Source: JBFEYJ01 sp041563315
GTDB lineage: Bacteria; Pseudomonadota; Gammaproteobacteria; Thiohalomonadales; Thiohalomonadaceae
NCBI GenBank assembly: GCA_041563315.1
Contig: JBFFNE010000036.1
Coordinates: forward strand, 1-26,314
DNA: 26,314 bases
Direction: 5' to 3'
The notes beneath the pieces are model-generated. The model did no database searches, was not told where the DNA came from, and saw only the letters and a list, made by a program, of their open reading frames with translations. Shown here one piece after another: positions 1 to 7,988 of this stretch (the first letter of the stretch is position 1; each line of letters begins with the position of its first letter). The position numbers and the translations under genes are program-made.

Positions 1-64
1 ATGCGGCTTTTTTATTGCCCGGTTGGCAGGCGCCGGTGTTGTAGCGGCGGCGTTACTGCGGTGA
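1..64 (+). CDS. C-terminal tail of an unidentified protein (partial, cut by the left edge)
   Basis: Reading frame 2 is open from the window edge to a TGA at 62-64 and encodes about 20 residues ending in a hydrophobic, Ala/Val/Leu-rich stretch followed by a terminal Arg. This resembles the end of a membrane segment, but the fragment is too short to identify. It would converge on the fumarase gene, whose stop lies at 125. The gap between them (65-124) holds only a weak 5-bp hairpin (GCCAC/GTGGC near 80-96) without a T-run. The open frame could be chance. Confidence 0.3.
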   Translation, partial: CGFFIARLAGAGVVAAALLR

Positions 65-124
65 GAGTCTGCCGGTTTAGCCACCTAATTTGTGGCAGAT
101 GCAGCGCTTCTTCAGGCGAGACCT

Positions 125-1741
125 TTACATTCCCAGCTCGGAGAAGAAGTCGTGGCCCTTGTCGTCGATGATGATAAAGGCAGGGAAATCCTCCACCTCG
201 ATCCGGTAGATCGCCTCCATGCCCAGTTCCGGGTAGTCGATGATCTCGGATTGGGTGATGCTGTTTTCGGCGAGTATGGCAGCGGCGCCACCGATGGAGC
301 CAAGGTAGAAACCACCATGCTTTTTGCAGGATTCGGTTACCTGGCGGCTGCGATTTCCTTTGGCCAACATCACCATTGAACCCTTATGGCGCTGGAACAG
401 TTCGACATAACTGTCCATGCGTCCAGCGGTGGTGGGGCCAAAGGAGCCTGAAGCATAGCCTTCCGGGGTTTTGGCCGGACCGGCGTAGTAGATGATATGG
501 TTCTTGAAGTAATCCGGCAGTTCTTCACCCCGATCCAGGCGTTCCTTCAATTTGGCGTGAGCAATGTCGCGTGCAACGATAATGGGGCCGTTGAGCAGCA
601 GCCGTGTCTTGATTGGGTATTTAGAGAGTTCCGCACGGATCTCATCCATGGGACGGTTGAGATCGACCCTTATCACTTGGCTGGACAGTGCCACCTCGCT
701 GGTTTCCGGTAGATATTTTGCTGGGTCATGCTCCAGTTGTTCGAGCCAGATCCCGTCACGGTCGATGCGCCCGAGGATGTTACGGTCGGCGGAACAGGAG
801 ACACCGATCCCGACCGGACAGGAGGCGCCGTGGCGTGGCAGGCGAATGATGCGCACATCATGGGCGAAGTACTTGCCGCCGAACTGGGCACCAATGCCGA
901 GAGTACGGGTCAGTTCGAGCACCTGTTGCTCAAGCTCGCGATCACGAAAAGCCTGACCGTACTCATTGCCCTGCTCAGGTAGGCTGTCGAGGTAACGGGC
1001 CGAGGCGAGCTTGACCATCTTCAGATTGGTCTCGGCTGAGGTGCCGCCAATGACAATGGCCAGGTGGTAGGGTGGGCAGGCGGCAGTGCCGAGCAGCGGA
1101 AGCTTCTCGCGCAGGAAGCGGATCAGGCTCTCGGGGTTGAGCAGCGCCTTGGTCTCCTGAAAGAGAAAGGTTTTATTGGCCGAGCCGCCGCCTTTGGTGA
1201 TGAAGAGGAATTTGTAGGTCTCCCCTTGGACAGCCTCAATATCGATCTGCGCCGGCAGGTTGGTGCCGGTGTTTTTCTCCTCATACATGGTGATAGGAGC
1301 GATCTGCGAGTAGCGCAGGTTATCGTCGGCATAGGCGCGGAAGATCCCGAGCGAGAGTGCTTCCTTGTCGTCAAAACCGGTCCACACTTGTTGCCCTTTC
1401 TTCGCCATGACAATGACCGTGCCGGTGTCCTGGCAGCCAGGTAACACCATGCCCGCGGCGATGTTCGCATTCTTCAGCAGTTCGAGGGCGACGAAGCGGT
1501 CGTTCGGTGAGGCCTCGGGGTCATCGAGAATAGCGCGCAGTTGCTGCAGATGCTTTTTGCGATAGAGATGGGAGACTTCCCTGATGGCGCTGTTAGCCAG
1601 TAGCCCGAGGGCTTCGGGTGCTATCTTGAGGATGGGTTGCCCATCGAACTCAGCTTCGCTGATGAAATCCGTGCTCAGCAGACGGTAATCAGTGTCGTCT
1701 TCGCCAAGGGGAAGGGGATCGGCATAATAAAATTCGGCCAT
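125..1741 (-). CDS. fumA: Class I (iron-sulfur) fumarate hydratase
   Basis: Catalyses reversible hydration of fumarate to malate in the cytoplasm with a [4Fe-4S] cluster. The 538-residue single chain has the length and layout of FumA/FumB-type enzymes: an N-terminal Fe-hydrolyase alpha domain and a C-terminal beta domain. The three expected cluster cysteines are visible: C103 in GCQDTGT, C222 in AACPPYH and C316 in GVSCSADR, each two residues below the E. coli FumA positions. Other signatures are GGTSAETNLK (232-241) and the beta-domain segment SIGGAAAILA. I chose the ATG at 1741 because the N-terminus MAEFYYADPLPLG matches the family and GGAG lies about 10 bases upstream; the frame extends to a GTG at 1816 that adds non-conserved residues. 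It is the last gene of the minus-strand series and may have its own promoter. L-tartrate dehydratase is related but is normally two-subunit. Confidence 0.93.
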   Translation of the reverse strand: MAEFYYADPLPLGEDDTDYRLLSTDFISEAEFDGQPILKIAPEALGLLANSAIREVSHLYRKKHLQQLRAILDDPEASPNDRFVALELLKNANIAAGMVLPGCQDTGTVIVMAKKGQQVWTGFDDKEALSLGIFRAYADDNLRYSQIAPITMYEEKNTGTNLPAQIDIEAVQGETYKFLFITKGGGSANKTFLFQETKALLNPESLIRFLREKLPLLGTAACPPYHLAIVIGGTSAETNLKMVKLASARYLDSLPEQGNEYGQAFRDRELEQQVLELTRTLGIGAQFGGKYFAHDVRIIRLPRHGASCPVGIGVSCSADRNILGRIDRDGIWLEQLEHDPAKYLPETSEVALSSQVIRVDLNRPMDEIRAELSKYPIKTRLLLNGPIIVARDIAHAKLKERLDRGEELPDYFKNHIIYYAGPAKTPEGYASGSFGPTTAGRMDSYVELFQRHKGSMVMLAKGNRSRQVTESCKKHGGFYLGSIGGAAAILAENSITQSEIIDYPELGMEAIYRIEVEDFPAFIIIDDKGHDFFSELGM

Positions 1742-1789
1742 AGAGGCGTTGCTCCTCAAGCAGTCAGGTCGGATGTTCAGCGTTGGGAA

Positions 1790-1818
1790 ATTATCGCCAT
1801 TCGGGCGAATAATCACAA
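1790..1818 (-). promoter_or_regulatory. Candidate sigma-70 promoter for the fumarase gene
   Basis: On the minus strand TTGTGA (1813-1818) is followed after exactly 17 bases by GATAAT (1790-1795). This is a near-consensus pair located about 50 bases upstream of the fumarase ATG, in the 116-bp gap after the cyclase gene. It suggests that the fumarase can be transcribed independently of the upstream genes. Identified by eye only. Confidence 0.4.
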
Positions 1819-1857
1819 ATCGCTATGCTGTTGGAAGACATACCAAGGGCACGTTGT

Positions 1858-4572
1858 TCAGCGTTTACTGCGCAACTGTTCAAGCAACTCCCGACGATAG
1901 ATTACTTCATAGAAAAAGCGCTGTTCAATCACTGGGCACTGATCCACGCGGTAGCTGGGATCAAATTCTTTTACCGGCGCCTGGCGTATAACCAGGCTGT
2001 GATTCTCACCACTCATATCGGGAAAGGTGAAGGCGAAGAGTTGACTGTCCTTGATGGGCGGAAGAGTGTTTGGCAGCGGATGGAGCGTGAGTTCCTGTCG
2101 GAGCTTGTCGAAGACCGCTGGCTCCAGGAGGATACCGTTTAGGTTAAAGAACAAATCCTTTTGTGCCTTTTCGCTCTGGTTGTCAGCAAGATCAGAGGGT
2201 TGATAGACCTCGACGAAGTTCGACATAAGCTTTTGCTTTTCACGCCAGTTACGAACGCTATGGGTGCAAGAGGATAGTCTATCGGCGCGATTGATGGCTG
2301 GTGATATGGTGATACGTTGCTGTTCGTTGAACAGGTAACTCGGGGCGTGATCGCAATAGGTAATTCCGATCCCGAGTTCCAGTAATGGGAGACCATAGAC
2401 TTCCAGTTCACGGTTTTGCTTGTCGACAATATGAAGAATGCGAGCCGCCAGGCCACAGGCACGGCTGGCGATTAAGCTGTTATGGTTTGTGTTGGCATAT
2501 TCAGTCAGGATGAGTATGACTGCATCACCTTCGATGAATACCTTCTCGGCACCATATCTGTTAATAACCTCATTTATCGGAGTGAAGAAGTTCCGACCAA
2601 AATGCGTTGCTGGATTGAGGTCAAGTTCGGTCAGTTTTTGGGTTACTTCAGTTGAACCACGCAGATCGGCCTTAATGATGATGTGTGATTGGATTTTTGC
2701 TTGTCTGTTCGTAATCTCATGCGGGAGTAAAAACTCATGCAGCATGTAGTTGGCGCGTGAAGTATGAATGTCATTGTTGTCGCTTAGCAGGTTGATTTGA
2801 GTTGCTGAGCGCAAGTAGTTTAGCAGTAAGAGCAGATCACGGCGGTAACGGGAAAAGTCTTCGATAAAACGCAGAAGGTTATTTTGCAACAGGTTGCTGG
2901 ATTGCTGGCGTAATTCCGTCCCTGCCTGGGTTAACAGGTCGTGTGGTGGTGGAATGTCAGTTGTTTTATAAACTTCCTGCAGTTGCTCGGCAAGTTCATC
3001 CATGCGGCTGTTGCGGGCGAACAGGGTTGTGAGTGCGTAGGGCGAGAGATCCGTGTTACATCTGGCGAAAATATGTTTTACAGCATAAGCGGCATTAATC
3101 CAGGGTGCATGACCTTCCTTTCGAAGGTGTCTGAGAAGATAGATCCGTAGTGTTTTTTGGAATTTCAGGTGCTGCTTGAGTTTGCTGTAATCTTGATAAG
3201 ACTTCAGTCTGCTTGTACTCGCTATTTTTTTATCTGTCCAACGGGTATCTAGCAGGACAGTGATGTTATCCGGGTGCATTAGTACCGAGGGTTGCGATAA
3301 GCTGTCGATGATGTTGCTGTTGATATGCCCGTCGCTTTGCAATGCCGTGTCACGGCGTGTATTTCTTTCACCTTTATCTTCGATGAACCGCAAATAGTCG
3401 GTGAAGATATCAGTGAGTTCCTTGTCCAGCCGCACAAAACTGCTTTTATCGTTTTGCGCTTGACCAAGAATCAGATAGTGGATTAGCTGCAGGTGTTCAT
3501 CATGCGGTGTTTCGGCAAGAACCATCGGGGTCTGCATAGCCTGCAGGGAAAATGCCTGATCGAAACCGAGAATGCCGTGGAAAGCCTTTGCAAAAGTGGC
3601 GTGGCTGTCACCGGTTAGGCCCTGCAGTATGGTCAAGTTGGTGGTAGTGATGATGGTGTCTCGATAACGAAATAACCACTCGACGTAGGTGTTGTCGTTT
3701 CTCCGACCCAAGCCTTGCTGATGGTGTTCTCTGATATTCTCCTTGGTGAAATTGATGGTTGCAGCAACGCTGTTGCTGACTTCAGCATGGAGGAATTTAA
3801 GAATGGATATATAGAGTAGATCAGGGAGTTGCTTTACACCGATCTCCTTTGCCCTGCGCATGGAATGACTAAACAGGGTATTGAAATCTGACTGTAAAGC
3901 AGCAAAGGAGTTTGCCGGCAATTTGAACTGGGTCTTACCTTCTTTGTGATTGCTAATCACCAAGGGAATCAGGCGATGAATCAGCAATGTGCACTTTTTT
4001 TGAAACTCGGGGCTAAGTAGTACGTCGATATGGATGTTGTCTATGCCTCGGGGAAGGCGCGAAAGATTCAGTGGCTCCTGCAAGGAAGACTGTAGTGGAA
4101 ATTTGCATTCCACCTTGGTTTTTCCTCTCAGCAGAACATAGACCAGCAATAAAAGGCCGACAAGCAGCGCCAAGTCAGCAATTCCCGCATTGAAGGTGAA
4201 ATTACCTAACAATTTCAGCTGAAGGGGGTTGAGGATATTGCCGCGCAAGACTTTATCTATGGCATAGGAGGCCAGGCCTCCGGCGGCAAGTTGCAGTCCC
4301 GCCAGAGTGGGTGTGCTGATGAAGAATATCTGCCTGGTCCAGCGGAGCACGAGTAGATAAATAGCGAGAATCCCCGCAATCATTATCAGGGTCGTGCTAT
4401 TGGCGAGACTCGCGTAGATGTTTTGTTCGTTAAGTAAATTACTTTTCTGGAGCTCGATGATGACAGAACCGAGATAGACAGAGACATTATTGTTGAGCCC
4501 GCTAAGCGGTATGAGCAGCTTAACGCCTTGATCGAGCAGGATGACAACGAGGGAAAGCCAGGTCAATTTCAT
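1858..4572 (-). CDS. Membrane protein joining an LspA-like four-helix domain to a class III nucleotide cyclase domain
   Basis: A 904-residue protein. Residues 1-150 form about four membrane helices and resemble lipoprotein signal peptidase II: DQGVK (14-18) in helix 1, GGLASYAIDKVLRG (98-111) matching the GGxxGNxIDR segment, and FNAGIAD (127-133) matching FNxAD. Both candidate catalytic Asp residues (D106, D133) are kept, but their spacing (27) is longer than in typical LspA (about 18). Residues 155-625 are mostly helical and unrecognised. Residues 630-800 look like a class III adenylyl/guanylyl cyclase: metal-binding D636 in ADLRGST, D683 in EGDAV, and N761/R765 in INRADRLSS. About 100 further residues follow. 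An active cyclase making cAMP or cGMP is plausible; peptidase activity is much less certain and the N-terminal part may be only an anchor or sensor. The gene is visibly more AT-rich than its neighbours, hinting at different ancestry. No clear Shine-Dalgarno precedes the ATG. Confidence 0.75.
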   Translation of the reverse strand: MKLTWLSLVVILLDQGVKLLIPLSGLNNNVSVYLGSVIIELQKSNLLNEQNIYASLANSTTLIMIAGILAIYLLVLRWTRQIFFISTPTLAGLQLAAGGLASYAIDKVLRGNILNPLQLKLLGNFTFNAGIADLALLVGLLLLVYVLLRGKTKVECKFPLQSSLQEPLNLSRLPRGIDNIHIDVLLSPEFQKKCTLLIHRLIPLVISNHKEGKTQFKLPANSFAALQSDFNTLFSHSMRRAKEIGVKQLPDLLYISILKFLHAEVSNSVAATINFTKENIREHHQQGLGRRNDNTYVEWLFRYRDTIITTTNLTILQGLTGDSHATFAKAFHGILGFDQAFSLQAMQTPMVLAETPHDEHLQLIHYLILGQAQNDKSSFVRLDKELTDIFTDYLRFIEDKGERNTRRDTALQSDGHINSNIIDSLSQPSVLMHPDNITVLLDTRWTDKKIASTSRLKSYQDYSKLKQHLKFQKTLRIYLLRHLRKEGHAPWINAAYAVKHIFARCNTDLSPYALTTLFARNSRMDELAEQLQEVYKTTDIPPPHDLLTQAGTELRQQSSNLLQNNLLRFIEDFSRYRRDLLLLLNYLRSATQINLLSDNNDIHTSRANYMLHEFLLPHEITNRQAKIQSHIIIKADLRGSTEVTQKLTELDLNPATHFGRNFFTPINEVINRYGAEKVFIEGDAVILILTEYANTNHNSLIASRACGLAARILHIVDKQNRELEVYGLPLLELGIGITYCDHAPSYLFNEQQRITISPAINRADRLSSCTHSVRNWREKQKLMSNFVEVYQPSDLADNQSEKAQKDLFFNLNGILLEPAVFDKLRQELTLHPLPNTLPPIKDSQLFAFTFPDMSGENHSLVIRQAPVKEFDPSYRVDQCPVIEQRFFYEVIYRRELLEQLRSKR

Positions 4573-4618
4573 CGCAGGAAATCAGTCCACTCGTGAACAA
4601 GTATTCCAATGCCAATTA

Positions 4619-4640
4619 CACAGCCAGTGAACTGGCTGTG
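4619..4640. terminator. Perfect 10-bp inverted repeat between mdh and the cyclase gene
   Basis: CACAGCCAGT, a 2-base centre, then ACTGGCTGTG forms a perfect hairpin in the 146-bp gap after mdh. No T-run follows directly on the minus strand; on the plus strand a short TTTT comes about 12 bases later. It may be a weak terminator, a transcript-end stabiliser for the rnf-mdh mRNA, or an operator for the cyclase gene. Confidence 0.45.
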
Positions 4641-4718
4641 CTCAGTAGCCGTTTTATTCATTTTCTGTTTCATTTGAACACAGGTGCCTGGTTATGGTGA
4701 ACTCGCATCAGCTGTGGG

Positions 4719-5654
4719 TCAAAATCCGCTTTGACGGATACTCGCAATGACCGCATTCGCGGTTTCCTTAAAGGCGCTACGTTCCTCCTCCATTAAATCG
4801 ATGTCCAGCACTTTCTCCACGCCATTGGCCCCGATCACACACGGCACGCCAAGGTAATAGCCGTCGATGCCATATTCCCCCAGGCACAGAGCGGAAGAAG
4901 AGATGACGCGTTTCTTATCCCCCAGATAGGCTTCGATCATCTCCATGATGGAGGCCGCGGAACTGAAGTAGGCACTGCCATTGCCGAGCAGGTTGACAAT
5001 CTCGGTACCCGCCTCCCGTGTACGTTTGATGATATTGTCGATCTGTTGCTGATTTAACAGATCTATGATGGGGATTCCAGCAACGGTGGCTGTACGAATG
5101 AGTGGCATCATGGTGGGACCATGACCGCCCATTACCATGCAAGAGATGTCCCTGACCGAAAGCCCTGTCTCTTCGGCAATGAAGTGCTGGAAGCGACCGG
5201 TGTCGAGTGCACCGGAAAGACCAACCACTTGGTTGCGCGGTAATCCCGAGACTTTGTGAAAGACATAGGACATGGTATCCACAGGATTAGTGGCGACGAT
5301 GATAAAGGCCTTTGGGCAGTGAGTTTTAATCTCGTCGGCAACGCCCTTGATAATCTCAAGGTTAATATCGAGCAGGTCCTCGCGCGACATATTGGGTTTG
5401 CGTGGAACACCGGCGGTGACCACTACAACATCGGCGCCACTGATATTCTGATAGTCGCAGGTAGCACAGAGCGTAACATCGACACCGATGTGCGGGCGAA
5501 GATGATTAATATCCAGCGTTTTGCCTTTGACCGGATTGACGTGCTGGGGCAGGTCGACAACAGTGACATCGCCTAACTCTTTTTGTGTAATCATCAGGGC
5601 AATAATACTGCCGATCTGACCGCCGCCTATGACGGCGATTTTTTTACGCTGCAT
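4719..5654 (-). CDS. mdh: NAD-dependent malate dehydrogenase (LDH-like type)
   Basis: Interconverts malate and oxaloacetate with NAD(H) in the cytoplasm. The 311-residue protein has the lactate/malate dehydrogenase fold: dinucleotide-binding GGGQIGS (10-16), acidic D34 after strand 2 (NAD preference), substrate-loop arginines R85 and R91 in PRKPNMSRED, ALDTGRF (149-155) with D151 and R154, and catalytic H178 in GGHGPTMMP. These are features of the LDH-like MDH group used by many autotrophs, rather than the enterobacterial MDH. Start ATG at 5654 has GGAG nine bases upstream. It overlaps by 28 bp the end of the small Cys-rich gene in front of it, so it is probably translated from the rnf transcript. 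With fumarase downstream it supplies the oxaloacetate-malate-fumarate steps. Confidence 0.95.
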   Translation of the reverse strand: MQRKKIAVIGGGQIGSIIALMITQKELGDVTVVDLPQHVNPVKGKTLDINHLRPHIGVDVTLCATCDYQNISGADVVVVTAGVPRKPNMSREDLLDINLEIIKGVADEIKTHCPKAFIIVATNPVDTMSYVFHKVSGLPRNQVVGLSGALDTGRFQHFIAEETGLSVRDISCMVMGGHGPTMMPLIRTATVAGIPIIDLLNQQQIDNIIKRTREAGTEIVNLLGNGSAYFSSAASIMEMIEAYLGDKKRVISSSALCLGEYGIDGYYLGVPCVIGANGVEKVLDIDLMEEERSAFKETANAVIASIRQSGF

Positions 5655-5890
5655 TCATTCACTCCAGAAAAGTTTGCTGCAAACCCCGCCTCTTTGGACC
5701 GGTTAACTTGATTAATTTTAATCGTGCTGTATTCCGCTTTCGCCTCTGTGCCGCAGCTGCCGGACCGGCAGGCACCGCAGCCCGGATGAAAGTCTTGGCG
5801 ATCCGGATCAACCTGCTTCAGCCATAGCTGAAACTTCATCCAGACGGCGCAGAGTAGGGTGATGCCGATGAGACTTAGTAAATAACTCAT
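5627..5890 (-). CDS. Small single-helix membrane protein with a cysteine cluster, possible Rnf assembly factor
   Basis: An 87-residue frame from an ATG at 5890. Residues 1-22 form one hydrophobic helix (MSYLLSLIGITLLCAVW). A polar segment follows with closely spaced cysteines, HPGCGACRSGSC, suited to binding a metal or Fe-S cluster near the membrane. The C-terminal third is polar and runs 28 bp into mdh, so the true end depends on this frame being translated. I do not recognise the family. Its size, topology and position right after the last rnf gene recall NqrM, the small Cys-containing protein needed to insert iron into the related Nqr complex, but there is no alignable similarity that I can see. 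The Shine-Dalgarno is weak; an in-frame GTG at 5905 is an alternative start. Confidence 0.55.
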   Translation of the reverse strand: MSYLLSLIGITLLCAVWMKFQLWLKQVDPDRQDFHPGCGACRSGSCGTEAKAEYSTIKINQVNRSKEAGFAANFSGVNECSVKKSPS

Positions 5891-5897
5891 GCTTGGT

Positions 5898-5960
5898 AAC
5901 ACCACAGGGGCACGAAATGCACGAAGAGATCATTACGGCAAAGCATACCTCTTTTCGCGG
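5898..5960. repeat. Partial 'ACCACAGGGGCACGAA' type intergenic repeat
   Basis: The gap between rnfA and the small gene contains ACCACAGGGGCACGAA followed by GCACGAAGAG, then a degenerate right side ending in TCGCGGTGAG. This resembles the bacterial intergenic repeats built from CACGAAG-type units. The inverted partner is decayed, so the assignment is weak. Confidence 0.35.
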
Positions 5961-5993
5961 TGAGTAAGCCTGTCTTCATAGAACCCCTACACT

Positions 5994-6572
5994 TTACGTG
6001 GAACTGAATAACCCGGCAAATCCCATGAAGGCCATGGAGAGGATACCAGCGATGATCAGATTGAATGCCGTGCCGCGCACCAGGGCAGGGACGTTGTTGA
6101 TTTCGGACTCTTGGCGGATACCGGCCATCAGCACCATTGCCAGGGTAAAACCGGCACCCGCGCCGAGGGCGAAGGTCAGCCCTTCCCATAGACCATAGCC
6201 GCGGTTGGTGGCGAAGATCGCCAGCCCGAGAATAGCGCAGTTGGTGGTGATGAGCGGCAGGAAGATCCCCAGTGACTTAAACAGTGCAGGGCTGAGCTTC
6301 TTGATCGCCATCTCGATAAACTGCACCGTACTGGCGATGACCACGATGAAGCTGATCAGGCGCAGGTAAGGGGCGTGGATCAGTACATAGGTGTTGAGGA
6401 ACCAGGCACAGAGCGCGGTGATGAGCAGCACGAAAGTGGTGGCCAGCCCTAGACGGAAGGAGGTTTCCAGCCTGTTGGAGACGCCGAGGAAGGGGCAGAG
6501 GCCAAGGAAATAGGCCAGCACGAAATTGTTAATCAGCAGGGAGCTGATGAATATCCATAGCAGGTCATCCAT
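5994..6572 (-). CDS. rnfA: Rnf electron transport complex subunit RnfA
   Basis: Integral membrane subunit of the ion-translocating ferredoxin:NAD oxidoreductase. The 192-residue length equals the usual RnfA, with about six membrane helices. It keeps the two membrane cysteines that with those of RnfE hold the intramembrane iron centre: C26 in GLCPFLGVS and C112 in TTNCAILGLA. The ATG overlaps the rnfE stop by one base (TGATG), so translation is coupled. RnfA and RnfE are inverted-topology paralogues; this copy is RnfA by length, the start MDDLLWIF, and gene order. Confidence 0.95.
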   Translation of the reverse strand: MDDLLWIFISSLLINNFVLAYFLGLCPFLGVSNRLETSFRLGLATTFVLLITALCAWFLNTYVLIHAPYLRLISFIVVIASTVQFIEMAIKKLSPALFKSLGIFLPLITTNCAILGLAIFATNRGYGLWEGLTFALGAGAGFTLAMVLMAGIRQESEINNVPALVRGTAFNLIIAGILSMAFMGFAGLFSST

Positions 6573-7219
6573 CAGGCACGACTCCTTTCCGCCGCGGCGA
6601 CCTGGGCAAGGAAGCTTTTCTTTCGCTCACCCACCCAGTTAAATAGCAGCAGTAACAGCCCGAGGGTGATGAAACCACCAGGCGGCAGGATCATGATGAC
6701 CCAGGGTTCGAAATGATCGCCGAACAGGGAGAAGCCGAACAGTTTGCCCTCGCCGAGGATCTCGCGCACCGCTCCGAGTGCGAACAGGGCGACCAGGAAA
6801 CCACCAGCCATACCGACGGCGTCCATCACGGCGTACTTGACGGTGTGTTTGGAGGCAAAGGCCTCTTGGCGACCGAGGATCATGCAGTTGGCGACGATTA
6901 GCGGGATAAAGGCGCCGAGTTCCTTGTGTACCACCGGGAACAGGGCGAGCAGGGTGTAATCAACCACGGTGACGAAAGTAGCGATGATGATCACATAGAC
7001 CGAGATGCGCACCGGCTTGGGGATAAGGCTCTTCATGCTGGAGACCAGGAAGCTCGATCCGACCAGCACAAAAAAGGTTGCCAGGCCCATGGCGATGGCA
7101 TTGACCGCCGAGTTGGTCACCGCCAGCATCGGGCACATGCCAAGGACCTGGACGAAGACTGGATTGTCTCGCCAGAGGCCTTTGAGCATCTCCTGATACG
7201 CCGATTGTGGTGTTGCCAT
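6572..7219 (-). CDS. rnfE: Rnf electron transport complex subunit RnfE
   Basis: Integral membrane partner of RnfA. The 215-residue protein starts MATPQSAYQEMLKGLWRDNP, matching the RnfE N-terminus, and has about six helices. The paired cysteines are C29 in GMCPMLAVTNS and C112 in VANCMILGRQEAFA. A cytoplasmic basic C-terminus ends the protein. The start has GAGGAT upstream. A 112-bp spacer with a REP-like element separates it from rnfG. Confidence 0.95.
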   Translation of the reverse strand: MATPQSAYQEMLKGLWRDNPVFVQVLGMCPMLAVTNSAVNAIAMGLATFFVLVGSSFLVSSMKSLIPKPVRISVYVIIIATFVTVVDYTLLALFPVVHKELGAFIPLIVANCMILGRQEAFASKHTVKYAVMDAVGMAGGFLVALFALGAVREILGEGKLFGFSLFGDHFEPWVIMILPPGGFITLGLLLLLFNWVGERKKSFLAQVAAAERSRA

Positions 7220-7292
7220 ATTAATCCTCGATAAATTTTACAGGTTCAGGCTGGAGGAGTGGCATCTTGCCGCGATTTGCCAGGGGAACCAT

Positions 7293-7322
7293 CCTGTCGC
7301 GGCTGGAAGCCGCTCTTACAAA
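7293..7322 (-). repeat. REP-like palindrome between rnfG and rnfE
   Basis: The minus strand reads TTTGTAAGAGCGG followed by CTTCCAGCCGCGACAGG, a close match to the GTAGGAGCGGCTTCCAGCCGCGA repeats scattered in pseudomonads and other Gammaproteobacteria. It contains the stem GCGGCT/AGCCGC with a 3-base loop. It lies just after the rnfG stop codon (7332). Such elements commonly stabilise upstream mRNA or bind gyrase; here it probably sets a segment boundary within the operon. Confidence 0.7.
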
Positions 7323-7331
7323 CGGGCAAGG

Positions 7332-7988
7332 TCACCTTTCACCTTCCTCCGCCAACGGCGGCGGATTGATCGGCAGCCGCTCAAGCCATCGCCCATTCCC
7401 GTCGTTGATGATCCTGACCACCGCCTTGGAGGAGATTGTCGCGCCGGTGATGGCATCAACCTCGTTGGCCGTCTCGCGGGTGCCCTTCTTTACCGTGACG
7501 ATCTGCGGGTCGATGGCGAGATCGTCGAAATTGGCGACGAAGGTGGCGTCCTTGTAGATCTTGTCGCCCAGCCCAGGGGTTTCGCGGCTCTCCAGGATCT
7601 CCATGCCGACCACCTTGCGTTCTGCCGGCAGGTAGCCGTAGAGCAGGCGAATCGTATCCTGGAATCCTGGTCCCTGACTGGCGATGGCATAGCCGACAAA
7701 GCGGTCATTGCGGTCGTAGCCGGCGTAGAGAGTGTTCTCATCATCCTTGTTGTCCTGCTTGATGAGGAGCTGCCCACGATCGAACTGCAGTTTCTGCATT
7801 CGGCTGACGCCGGGCAGTACCTTGAATACCGCCTCGCGCAGCTCGCGCGCCTTGTTCTCGGTAATGGTCGGCAAGGTGGCGGCATAGATCCCGATGACGA
7901 TCAGGCCGGAGAGAAAGCCGGCGACGGCCAGTGATGCGACAAGTCGGGTTGAGCCAGGCTCCAGTGCGGTTTGCTGATTGTTGCTCAT
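7332..7988 (-). CDS. rnfG: Rnf electron transport complex subunit RnfG (covalent FMN)
   Basis: Membrane-anchored flavoprotein subunit whose FMN-binding domain lies on the outer face of the membrane. The 218-residue protein has one N-terminal helix (about 17-37) and the FMN domain. The attachment motif TGATISS occupies 181-187, with T184 the expected phosphoester-linked residue. A tract of ESRETPGLGDKI (133-144) is typical of RnfG/NqrC. The ATG overlaps the rnfD stop by one base, indicating coupled translation. Confidence 0.95.
   Translation of the reverse strand: MSNNQQTALEPGSTRLVASLAVAGFLSGLIVIGIYAATLPTITENKARELREAVFKVLPGVSRMQKLQFDRGQLLIKQDNKDDENTLYAGYDRNDRFVGYAIASQGPGFQDTIRLLYGYLPAERKVVGMEILESRETPGLGDKIYKDATFVANFDDLAIDPQIVTVKKGTRETANEVDAITGATISSKAVVRIINDGNGRWLERLPINPPPLAEEGER

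Noticed and set aside
1741..1816. Earlier GTG start for the fumarase
   Set aside because: The added 25 residues are not typical of class I fumarases and would include the candidate promoter -10 element; the ATG at 1741 fits the family N-terminus.
4100..4572. A separate, stand-alone lspA gene at the 5' part of the cyclase gene
   Set aside because: No stop codon or new start separates the four-helix part from the rest; it is one continuous frame of 904 codons.
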